A DNA stretch of 64,000 bases, taken from Dermatophagoides farinae. Its lineage: Eukaryota; Arthropoda; Arachnida; Sarcoptiformes; Pyroglyphidae. The stretch lies in the NCBI RefSeq assembly GCF_024713945.1, contig NC_134680.1, positions 4,674,001 through 4,738,000 on the forward strand, in the 5' to 3' direction. Position 1 is the stretch's first letter; the number at the start of each line of letters is the position of its first letter. The translations under genes and the position numbers were made by a program. This document shows, piece after piece, positions 51,982-64,000 of this stretch. The notes under the pieces were generated by a model, which saw only the letters and a program-made list of their open reading frames with translations, made no database searches and was not told where the DNA came from.

Positions 51982-54900
51982 GAACCAAAAATCCGATTTA
52001 GATTCAATTTTGGCACCATATTTTACAGACAAAAATGAATGAAGAAATAAATCCTATTAACAAATTGTATTTGAAAATCTAAATCTATTTACAATCTGTT
52101 ATTGAAACCACCCGTTATTATGTAATGAGAAAAAAGGTGTTGAAAATTTTGGTTCCAAAAAAAAAAAAAAAATCTTGTGCATCACATTCTTGATTACCTG
52201 GCGGCTATACATTGAAATTGATCAAAGTGAAATTCAAATGTACACTGCATATGTTCGTTTTTTTTTTGGTGGTCAAGAAATATTGAATTTTCAAGAAAAT
52301 TTTTTTTTTCTAAAACCAGGAAATAAATAAAATTGTGCTATAGCAGTCAATTCAAGTGTGAAAATGTCTCCACATTATTCTTGAATTATTCTTGAAGTAG
52401 AATTTAATTATAAATATAGAGATTATTTACCCCCACCACACACACACACACACACATAAAATTTGACCTATCTGAATTGAAAATTCTGCGAAGACAAGCA
52501 ATTTGTTTTGTTTTTTGTTTTTGTTTCTATTTGAAAATGTCAAATATTAATTGGGCTATCCATTAACACCATTACCATTCGATTTATAAATACAGATCAC
52601 GAAATGGATATAATAATAATATTTCAAACTCTAAAAAGAAAAAAAATGACAAAAAAAACCATACCTAAAATGAAATTGAATTTTATGAAACATAATCTGA
52701 ACACAACACAACACGTATAATAATCACAAATCAATTGTCCATGGAAATGTTCCTGAAAACAGCTGCTACTGCTTCATCACAATCGGATACAGTTGAAATG
52801 GAAAAAAACATCACCATTTCTACTCATGTTTGTACAAATCAGATGTCGTTTTTAAAGGTTGTAAAAATTCTAATTTGTTTTTATTTTTGTTAGTGAAGAT
52901 TATCATTATCTGAAGAAAAAAAACATCTAGCCTTTATGAATTCCAAAAATGGCCCATCTCGGACATTCAATGATGATGACAATCAGATCAGAAACTGCCC
53001 CCAGTCCCCTCACAAAAAAAACGATCAAATACGTGATTCTTATGCTTAATGTGTGCGTGCGTGTGTTTGGTGTTTAATGATTAAAATTATCAATGGAATA
53101 TAAATATTATTATTATTATACTATATTCGAACCACAAGTTCATGGTAGGATATTTTTTCCCATTCTGATCCATGATTATCATCATCATCATCATCGATGA
53201 TCACTACTACTTATTATTGATCAACGATGATGATGATTAGTTGATTGAATATCAATCCATTCGTAATTCATTCGTTTTTCTCTCATCGATTATTATTGAT
53301 TGCTTCCTGAGATATGATGATGATGAGGCCGTGATTTGTCTGTGGATGTGGCCAAAAAATGAATTCATTTTTTGGAAACAATGTGATAGACAAAAATTTG
53401 CTAGCCACACATCATTATATATTATTCCCAATGGTCAAATAACTTTTGTCAGAATTATTTTTATTTTCCAAATTCAAATTCAAAAGGATTTTTGTTTTGT
53501 TTTACTTTTTTTGACGTTTAAAACTCTTTATTCTCTTTCGCATTGATTAAGCCTTTAATTTTCCGACTGAATTCTCGTTATAATAATAATTAGCTTGCTG
53601 TTGAAAGATAGTGAGATAGAGATAACAAAACAAAAGAAAAGAATCTATTTTCACACACACACACACATGCACATTCCTTCATTTTGGATGTTAATTCATC
53701 ATTCATTTCGTGCTATTTGGGTGGATCTCGGTTAGTTCAACAAGAAAAAAAAATTGAATGGAATCGATTACAAATGAAGAATCTCTGAAACTGAGCATGA
53801 ATAAGAAAAAGTTAATCAATTTTTTTTTCATTTTGTCACATGAAATTCTGCATAAAATTCATTACCACTTCTTATACCAAAAAAAAAGTTTTATATCCAC
53901 ACACATACACACACAGAATAATCATCAGAATCATAAAATGAAAACAAAAAGACAAAAAAAAATCAACGACAATAGAAACAAAAAAGGGACATAATTAATT
54001 CAAATTAGAAATCATTTCCATTGTATACATGCATATATGCCGGCATTCTAAATTCATTGATATTGATATTTTTTTTTCTTGGTTGCTCTCCCTTTCCCTA
54101 CCCCCCAAACATTTTGGCCATTTGCGATTCATCATTATTATTCAAAAGAGGAAAAGAAAATTTAAATAATTGATTAATTAAACCAAACGAAACAAAAAGA
54201 CAATGATAATGATGAAAATCTGGTTTTTTTTCTCTTGAAATCGGTTATAAAGGGTGAAATGAACATCTTTAGAACAAAATGGACCATGGTTGAATAGGCA
54301 ACCAAAATTCCATTCCATTTAATAGTTTGATAATAAAAGACTGAAACTTGATAAAAAAAAAAGAAAAAAACAATACAACAACAATGAGAGAATCGAAAAT
54401 AATAATAAAGAATGAATGAATATCATCACAGTTAACGATAGCGACGTGATATATGGTTCCATAAAGAATTGTATTGAATCAAGAAAATAATAAACCGGTG
54501 GCCATTCATTATCTAGCATTCTAGTTTTTATCAATAGTAACAACAGCAATAACAAATGATTAGATCATATCCGATCAGATCAGATCAGATCCAAATCAAA
54601 TATACAATGGGTGTGTGTAATTTGTATGTATGTGTGTGTGTGTTTGTGTTCAGATTGGAACATCAATGAGCAATGGAAAAATTACCGGAAATAGAACAAA
54701 CAAACAGATAAAAAATTATTCTGCCCCATTCTGGCTGGTTATTTTATGGCTTTTTCTTACTATTCAATTTTATCCATCGCAATCAATCCAATGATATATA
54801 ACAGATACTTGAATTTGGTTCACTATTACAACTACAACATTTATGGAATTTTAATGTAATAAAATAATATTTACTGGAGCAAAAATAAACGAAAAAAAAA

Positions 54901-57390
54901 TTATGATTATTGTAGCCATCATCAGACATGAATTTCCGTAATACATACATACACACATACACACACACACACACAGACATACTATCATGATGATGATCAT
55001 CATTGAATATGGATAACGGTAAACATGCATTATAACCATATATTTAATCGACTATGACGATGATGATGATGACTGGTGGGTGGTGATTAAAATCGTCCAA
55101 ATCCAAAAAATTTTTTTATTTTATTTCCAGTAAAGCCATATTCTGTATATCAGCTAGCTATAGCTCAATCAAGTTAGGTTATGGTTATCGTCAAATTGAA
55201 CTGAAAAAAAAATCAAAACATAAAATCGAAAAAATTCTTCAAAAATGCATCCATTTTGTTTTATATTTTTGGAATTGCCAATCTACATGAAAACAAAATT
55301 TCTTCTCTCCAAATGGTTTTCACACCATCACATCATATTCTGGCAATTTACTTTTCCAAAACCAATTGGTTGATTTTGATTTATTGATTTTTTTCTGTTC
55401 ATCGTTTTTTTTCTAAAAAAACGATATTTGTTTGTTGTTGTTGTTTTTTTTTGAAAAGGAACAATGTTTTAATGGTAGCCGATCATCACAAAAAAAAACA
55501 ACAACAAATGGATGGTTTTCTGTACACCATTGGTTTTAATGATCATCATGATTCATCCATTTTGGAACATCATCATCCATATATATAAAACTTTCAAACA
55601 ATGGGATTTTTTTTTGCGAGAAATTTGAGAGAGAGAGAAAAAAAAATTCAAATAACCAAAAATTCGATAACCAAAAGATTACGTCATTTATGAATACACA
55701 AAAGTTTTTCAAATGAATAGGAAAAGAAGATGGATGGATAAAGTTTTTTTTCACTGTTTTTTTTTCAAAGAATTTAGATCGTTTTATAGAATTTTTTTTT
55801 CATTCTCATACCGAAAGAACAAAAAAAAACTCCAAACATACACACACACACACATAGAATGTATAGACACGCCCAATAATGAAATATCATGAACAAAAAA
55901 AAAATCATTTACATAATCTAACATTGAATATAATCATCGTCATTTTCACACACACATACACACACACACCATCTGTTCTTTCACTTTCTGTGTTTCTCAT
56001 CTGGTTTTGACTGACTATTCAAATGAATGTGGAAAAAAGAAAAAGATTCTCATCATCATCATCATCATCATTTCTGGATCGGAGAAGAAATTGAAAACAA
56101 AAAATTTGAATTTTGTGAATCGTGGATGCGAAAAAAAAGAAGAAAAATATAAATTATTTAGTGCAATATCATCATCACCAACCATCATTATCTTTATTCA
56201 TTCAATTTGATTTGATTTTACTGAAAAACAACAACAACAACAACAACAACGACAGCAACAACAACAGCGAATTTTCTTTTCTTCTTTTTTGTTTAAAATG
56301 AAATTCAAAGATTCTTGAAATTGAGAACAACGAATGGAATGGTAAAAACAAAGGAAAACAAAACAAAGAATAAAAACTTTTTTTTTTATTTCAACCAATT
56401 TCTCAATTTCAAAATAAATTTGAATCTCTTTTCTTTTCTTTCCTATTTTTTTTATGAATTACTTTGAACTTTGATTTTTTTTTCTTTTTCTTCTTCTTTT
56501 TTTTTATTTGATCTTTTGAAAATGGAATGATTGAACAAATATACAGATAGATAGATAGATAGTGGTAGATGTGCGAAAAAATTGCCTGTATGGTTTGTGT
56601 TCCCAGTGGAAATTTTTTTTTCTTTTCTTTTTAGTTTTTTCCTATACCTATTCATCATTGATGATTCATGATCAAAATGATGTAATGATTATTTATAAGA
56701 GAATATTCCAGACAAACAAATAAAAAAAAAATCGAAAATTCTTAATTTAAAACCAAATCAACATCAACATCGATTGATTGTTTGCTGGTGTTAAAATAGC
56801 CACTTTTTATTATTATTATTTTTTTTTTTTTGTTTGCTTGGTTATAAATTTAAATTAATGACACTGATAATGAAATGATACATTGTATTTGGACAACCTT
56901 TTTGAAATTAATTTAAAAATCATTTCACTATTGACGAGAAAAAAAAACGTAAGAAATGATGATGATGATGATGATGATGATATGATTCAAGATTGATTCA
57001 CATGAACAAATTTACAAACAAAATCAGAATATAAATCATGTACATACACAGAAAAAAAAGACTTTTCTGTCTATTTAGAAACTATTGAAATCATCATCAT
57101 CATCATCATGTGATGATCATCATTATAGAAAGTAAAAAAAAAATGTTCGCTTTGGGAATATTCTGCCTAGCTCACCATGTGTCTGTGTCTATGTGCTTTT
57201 CATTCATTCATTCATTCATTGAATCGAAATTCATTTCACATCATTTACATCAACGAGTTTTTTTTCTGTCCATTGACTCATCATCATTGTTATATTGTAT
57301 ACGAAAAAAAACAAAAGAAAAGAAAAACAAAATGATCTTGAATCACATTGGAGATAATAATGATGATGATGATACAATTGATGCAACAGA

Positions 57391-57422
<32 letters not shown>

Positions 57423-58042
57423 AGACAAAATTAGAATGAATTTCGATTTTGATTGAGAAAATCTGATTGAAAATGAATTAAGTGAATTGAATTGAATAAA
57501 TGGTAATAAAAGTGTTCATTATTCAATATAGGAAAATGTGAATTGAAAATATTTTGATCAACAATCAGCAAAAAAAAGAAAAAGAAAAAACTATCGATAG
57601 TATCGATTTGAGTATAATCATTATTTCCTGCTAAAAGTGTTAAAAGTATTTCATCATGTGATGATCAGGATAATTAAGAAAATAGATAGATTCAAATGTG
57701 TGAATTCAGCATAATAAGTTTTTTTTTTCATTGAAATTTTTAATATTTTAAAATTTTCATTCCAAGATAGCTTACATAGCAAATGAGAAATGAAGAAAGA
57801 AAAATCTTTTTTTTTGCCATAATGAATTGAATGAAAAAAAGAGAAAATTCACTTTGATTGTGTGACAATTGAAATGGATGCAAAAAAAGAGAGAGAAAAT
57901 TTCATTATTCAAAATCATCATCATCATCATTGCAGCAATAAAATTCACTTCACACACACACACACACACACACAGATGGTTAAATGGGTTGCCATTTTAT
58001 TTTAACCAAACGACAAAACAAATTGAACCCAAGTGTGAAATT

Positions 58043-58198
<156 letters not shown>

Positions 58199-58569
58199 GC
58201 AAAAAATGTAAGTTCATTTAAATATAATTTGGTGAATTACCCAGGCCCAGCTTGCGTACATTCAAAATAAAATCTCGTTTTCATCTCATTATATAAAATC
58301 GACACGATGATGGTGAAATTTGAAAAATTTCATTTTCATTTTTATACCGGAAAAAAAATTTATCCATCCATTTATTTGAAAAACAAAACAAAACAAAACA
58401 AAAAAAATTGTCCACATAAATCGGTAAACCGTAAAATTTTTTTCCATTTGTTTGTTCAGTTTCCAGACCAAATGAATATTACAAGTCAACAAACTTTTAA
58501 TAATAAAAATCATTTGATTGTCGGACGAATAAAAAAAAAAAAGTTTCTCTTGACTATCAGCACACTTAC

Positions 58570-59227
58570 CATGATTATGATGAGATTCAGATTGATGAAA
58601 CCTGCATGAACCATGTGTTGTCGAAATAGTTGATGATGGCCATAATGATAATGATCTTCTTCGGGTTGTTGTTGTTGTTGTTGATGATGATGATGTTATT
58701 GTTGTTGGTTTTTGTTCTAGTTCATCATCATCATCATCATCATCACAATAATCACTGTTCGTGACGAATCTGGCAACAAACGGATCCATTATTCTTTGTT
58801 GTTGTTTTACGTTTTTATGATGTTCATCATCATCATCATCATCAATAGAATGGAGATGATGATGGTCAATATGTTTAATAGTTTTATAATAACCACCAGA
58901 ATCAGATTCAATACAACAACAACAACTACTACTATTACTACTAAACATGGAAACTTTTGTTGTACCAGAATTTATATTATTCAAAGAATAATGTAAAAAA
59001 TTACCAATACTTGAATATGGAAATTGACATTGTTTATATTGATAACATTGTTGTTGTTTATGATGTTTTTTCATATAAAAAAACATTGAATGATCGATGA
59101 CATTCATCATTATCATGTTTTCATTATTGTTGTTGTCATCATCATCATCATCATTATCATCGTTAAATGTTGTCCATATTGGTGGTCGTTGTTGTCGTTT
59201 TTGATGGTATGTTAATGTTTTCATCAT
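58570..59227 (-). CDS. Candidate first coding exon of the nephrin-like gene (low-complexity N-terminal extension)
   Basis: Opens with ATG (59227) directly after an in-frame TAA and runs 219 codons to a strong donor (GTAAGTGTG after HHNHG, phase 1). The next usable acceptor to the left belonging to this strand is 48397, the start of the Ig1 exon, which also needs phase 1; joined, the reading continues GNWLYWLRLCFMIFNLIGYR into the hydrophobic stretch. The composition is Asp/Asn/His/Gln/Ser/Thr-rich (MMKTLTYHQKRQQRPPIW at the start, a Cys quartet mid-way) and resembles no family I know. If it is joined, the signal-like segment becomes internal, about 240 residues in, which is odd for an adhesion receptor. 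Alternatives: an alternative promoter/5' exon, or an exon of an unrelated gene. Confidence 0.5.
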
Positions 59228-62200
59228 TTACAATAGCAAACACATTTTCAATCATAATGATGATGATGATGATGGAGCTGATAAAAAACTTTTGCTTCTT
59301 TTTTTTCGCGATTCAGATTCTGGAACAGAAAAAACTTAATAAAAGATCAAAGACATCGGCTGCTACTATTGTTGTTGAGTGTGTGTGTGTGTGAAAGGGA
59401 GAGAGAGAGAGAGGAAAAAAAATTTGCCTAAAAATTACACACACACAAACACACACACATTAATTGAATATATATGGAATTATCGATTCTTGTTGTCGGT
59501 TACATTATTGTTGATGATGTCAATATAGTAGTTGACATTAAAGTTGTTGTTGTCATTGTCAAAATAATTGATATTGTTGTTGTTGTTGTTGTTGTTGTTA
59601 CATTGAAATTTTTTCCACATTTGGACATATTAGTGGACATGGCCACAGAAAAAAAAAACACACACAGACACACACACATCAAAAACGAAGGAGAAAAATT
59701 TTCAACAATTTTATATGTCGACAGATATTTATATCTAAATCATATTTTTTGACAAACACACACACAAACACAAAATAGACAGCTGCTGTCGAAAAGAAAA
59801 TGAATGCAAAAAATCCAAAAAGGACAAGAATTTGAAAATGTTTTCAATATATACGACACAATTATTAATTCTGTAACTGTTTACTGTTGTTGTTGTCGCT
59901 GTTGTCGTCGAAGAATGTTGTGAACATCACGATGACGATGATGACATAATGAATGAAAAGAAAAAGACAAAAATTAAAATTCAATTCAAGTTAATTAATT
60001 GTAATGAAAGTAAATGAATAATGAACTGGAATGGGACGAAAAAAAAATTAGCATCAATCACAATTGGCCAAAAAAAAAACCAACCCAGACAACAGCCAAA
60101 AACATTGTCAATTAATTTTTATTTTTATTTTTATTTTCGGTTCAGAAATAAACCAATTTCCAAATAAAATTCAATGTCACTCTTGACAACAACAACAACA
60201 ACGACGACGACAACGAATATACCACGATGATCCAAGAGAAAAAAAAGGATTTTCAAAAAAATATTACTGGGACAACAATGATCAACAACAACAACCAGTC
60301 AATCAGTGTGTTATTCATTGTGTGTCTATGTTATTGGATAATTTGGTTTTGATGTAAATTCTGTTATATAATAAATGCATGAATGTTTAATGCATTGAAA
60401 ATTGAGCTTCACTGCATTGCATTTTCGTATTTTCATCGTTGATCATCATCATCATCATAATTATTTATATATTGATTTGGTTGAAGATTTTTTTTTCTGT
60501 TTCTGGTTTTGTTCAGTGCAAAAAAACCAAAAATAAAAAAAAACAGAAAATTCTAGTCTGGAAAAAAGAATATTCTGGAAATTTTTTCTTTTTTTCTACA
60601 GTTCAAAAAGTTTTGGAAATAATTCTAAAAAAAAAAATTCTTTCGAACCAATCAAATCAATATTTATTTACATCTGTTTCGTATGAAATATACATGTTTC
60701 GAATGTGAATTATGTTTATTAATCGGTTTCAAATCAATTGAATGGCCGACCATCATTTTGGATCAATAAGTTTTCATTTTTTCCCCAGTTATCATCATCA
60801 TCATCGTTTCAAGAATGAATGGGTTAACATTTGAAAGCTTGCAAACATTCGGTTTGTTTGTTTGTTTGTTTCGGCCAGTTGTTTCAAAAGATTCACAACA
60901 ACCACCACCACCAACAACAACAACAAAATTATTGTCGAACACGAAAAAAAAACTGGCTAATGGTTCTCAAAGTTTTTTTTTTTGCTTTCTGAAGATTGAA
61001 AAAAAACATGAAATCGATTAAGCACAATGATGATGATGATGATGATGGTAAATGATGGATGAAATAAAATTTATGATGCTCAAAAATTTCGTTGTTATTG
61101 TATCGGAATGATATCGATCCATTTTGGTCAATGAAAAACACAAGCAAACTATTACATAACACACACACACACACAGTGTCACACACACCAACAACAACAA
61201 TAATGATGAAAAACAGAAAAAACAAATTCATCGATGATGATGATCGCAGTTGTTGTCGACATTTTTTGTTTCATTCTTAGGAAACAAAAAAAAATAAGTA
61301 AAGAATTTCAAGTTGAATCATGAAATGGAATCGAAATAATGATTCTTACAAAATCAATGTTTTTCCTTTTTCACTGTTTAGTATATGGGAAAGATTTTTG
61401 GAAATTTTCTCTAGAATTTTCTTACTACTAGCAAAAGATTAGTCAATTTATTTTATTTCAAAAATTCATTAGACAAAATTTCTGAGAAAAAAAGATGGAA
61501 ATTTCGTAGAATTTTTTTTTTGAAAAAAAATAATGATTACCCACCAACCACCACAACAAATCACGGCAAAAATTCAAGTAGATATACACACACAGAGACA
61601 CTCTTGTAAGTTTTTTTTCTGTTCATCTCTTCCTGTCAACGTCTGGATATTGAATGAACATCATCATCATCATATGATGATGTTGTTGTTGTTGTTGGCG
61701 TTTCTTATTTGAAAATTGAATTGTGCAGCACAATTCTTTTTTTTCTCCACAGAATAACTGTAAGCAGCCAAAAAAAAAGAATTCAGTTCAAGATCGATTG
61801 TGTGTGTGTGTGTGCCGACATCGGTTTGTGACATCAATCAGATTTTTTTTTCTTATTTCATTTCATTGTTCGCTGATCAATGAACTGTTGAGACACACAC
61901 ATATACAGTGGTGAATGTAGATGATGATGAGATGAATATAGAGATTTTTTTTTCTTTTGGATAACAAATGATCATTTGCTATTGTTGTTGTTGTTGTTGT
62001 TGATCAATACGGTTTGTTGATGATGATTATAATGAATTATCGATTTTTTTTCAATTTTTTTGTTGATCGATTTTGTTTTTTTTTCGTTTCGTTTTTTTTT
62101 GGGGGGGGCGAGAATGAAGTAGATGAAAAATGAAATGAAAAAAAATACTAAGAAATCATCATCATCATCATGTCAATGATGTATGGCAAAGATTTCCAAT

Positions 62201-64000
62201 CATCATCAAAATCTTTGGTTGTATTATATTATATATGTGTAAAGATTCGAACGATTCGAAAGATTTATTTATTCATTCATTCATTTGTCGTTGTTGTTAT
62301 TGTTGTTCAGACACGCCCATTTGATCACATTTCATCGATCCACAAATACACACATACACACACACACCGATAGTGTTGATGATAATAATTAGATAGATAA
62401 ATGGATAACACAGAATTGACATAGATTCTTTTGCGATAATCATCAAAAAAAAAAATATTCTGTTATCTATTCAGATTGGATTCTGAAACACGAATGATGA
62501 AAAAAATGTTCAAGAAAAAAAAAATTTTTTTTTGCCGCCCTGCCTATTCACATCGATGAAAGAATTCGAAAAAAAATAATAATTGTAGTAGTAGCACTAG
62601 TAGTAACTAGCCACATTTCAATACTTCGCAAACATTCATTATGCTACTACTATAGTGATGCTATTCTCACAACGAAAAGAATCTGCTAACAGCATATAAA
62701 ATAGATAAACAATGATGTTTATATTATATATATAGTAATTTGAATTTTTTATGCATCAATGGAACAAAAAATTGTATCTAAATATATGACAAGACTGTAC
62801 ATCATCTCATAATATTATCCACCCCCGCCAAAAAAAAAGCTAAAATCTCAATGAAAATAATACACACACACACCCACACACAAATATGGCATATTCGTTT
62901 TTCGTTGATTTGATGTATTTTGGTTCTGGTCAAGCCAAATACAGATAATGTGATCAAATGAAATTAAATAAACGATCAATCATCAAAATAAACATCGATT
63001 TGATATAACAATAATAAAATATATTGACAAAGACATAATACCTTATAATAATAATAATAATAATAATATAATATATCCATCCGTAGATACAATGACAGTT
63101 ACAATGATGAATGTGAAAAAATATGTCGTTATTATTGTGATGACAATTTGGAACCGTAGACCAGTGAGAGAGAGAGAGAGAGAGAAAAAAAAATAGATGA
63201 ATATGCATAGAAAGAAGAGGAAAACAAACAAATCTAAGCAGATGAGAAAAAAAATGAAATGAAATGAAATGTAAAGAGAAATGATATGATGTGATGATGA
63301 GTTGATAATCCGACAAAAAAGATTTTTTTTCCTGTTTATTGTTTGTTTATTTGTCATTTGTAAATTCTTTGGAATTGGATTTTTTTCTTGTTTGATTGGT
63401 TTCCAATAATATTCAAATTCTGACAGGAAAATTTGAATATTGTCTAATTGTCCATTATGGAGAGTTATATTTTTTTTCTCTATAAATCGATAAATTATCT
63501 GTTTATCACTTATCATCGTTATTGATTGATTGATTGATTAATTATTAATATGAGAGAAAAGTGGAAAAAATCGATTCCTTTATTATTGGGTCGATTGATG
63601 GATTTTATTTTTCTAAACAACCGCTTACCCCATTTAAGCATAAAAAATGACATGACATTAATTCATTGACAAAAAAAACATCATCATCAACAACAACAAC
63701 AACAACAACGATGACAGAAAGAAACAAAGTGACTAATTGATTTTTCGAGTTCCATTTGCATTCATCTTGTTTTCAATTGAAGAAAATTTTTTTTTCGCGC
63801 ACAATCATCATCCACATGAAACACGATGACACATTTGATTCTTTTTTTTTCTTGTTTCAATTTGATTAAATTCGTAAATGGAATCTGTTGTAACATAACC
63901 GATGTAACATTAAGGCATTTGAAGAGAAGACCATGGAAAAAAATTCTAAAAGAAAAATCAGCCATCCAAAAAGTGAGGCAAACAGGAGCACCAAAAAAAA
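59228..64000. other. Right-hand region without recognised genes, 4.8 kb
   Basis: Upstream of the candidate first exon on the minus strand. It holds (GA)n and (CA)n near 59389-59460, (GTT)n near 59575-59599, (ATT/AAT)n near 63046-63070 and many (ATC)n tracts. No open frame has protein-like composition and I recognise no RNA gene. It would contain the promoter of the large minus-strand gene if that gene starts at 59227. Confidence 0.5.

Noticed and set aside
52738-52894. Short open frame starting MEMFLKTAATASSQSD
   Set aside because: About 50 codons, no family resemblance and no flanking signals.
53241-53546. 101-codon plus-strand open frame in the presumed first intron
   Set aside because: No recognisable domain, no splice or promoter context, and a composition typical of random AT-rich DNA; not excluded as a small exon, but unsupported.

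Overview
The window is nuclear DNA of a small-genome arthropod, most likely an astigmatid mite of the Dermatophagoides/Sarcoptes/Psoroptes kind. It is strongly AT-rich, packed with (ATC)n, (CA)n, (GA)n and poly-A/T tracts, has 58-80 bp GT-AG introns in its compact genes, and its proteins carry long Ser/Thr/Asn/Gln/His/Asp homopolymers. The species is inferred; the gene identities rest on protein motifs read from the sequence.

The left 8.3 kb is gene-dense: the 3' end of a flavin monoamine oxidase (+, 1-398), a complete FERM-PDZ tyrosine phosphatase of the PTPN3/PTPN4 family (-, 855-5962, nine exons), TMEM258, a subunit of oligosaccharyltransferase (+, 7261-7488), and the mitochondrial leucine-rich protein ATP synthase subunit s / DMAC2L (-, 7501-8231, three exons). 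The stop codons of the last two are 12 bp apart on opposite strands. After about 5 kb of simple-sequence spacer comes a secreted protein with three chitin-binding type 2 domains (+, 13148-17934, five exons), of the CPAP3/obstructor/Gasp cuticle and peritrophin family.

From about 19 kb to at least 48.4 kb, and probably to 59.2 kb, the minus strand carries one very large gene for a nephrin / sticks-and-stones type cell-adhesion receptor (nine Ig-like domains, one FN3, one membrane span, a low-complexity cytoplasmic tail). I rebuilt it exon by exon: splice sites and phases agree across 17 exons, including exons of 33, 56 and 60 nt. Two exons each carry one base too many for an open frame.

An 8.2-kb intron of that gene (29030-37233) contains, on the opposite strand, a complete Argonaute gene (29662-33291, four exons, 1147 residues). 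It has an RG/GR-rich N-terminus built from a near-perfect 63-bp minisatellite, an intact 5'-phosphate pocket in MID, and a PIWI active site that reads D-E-D-D rather than the usual animal D-E-D-H. This nested, divergent Argonaute is the most interesting object in the window. Everything right of 48.4 kb, except one candidate first exon at 58570-59227, looks like intron or spacer filled with microsatellites.
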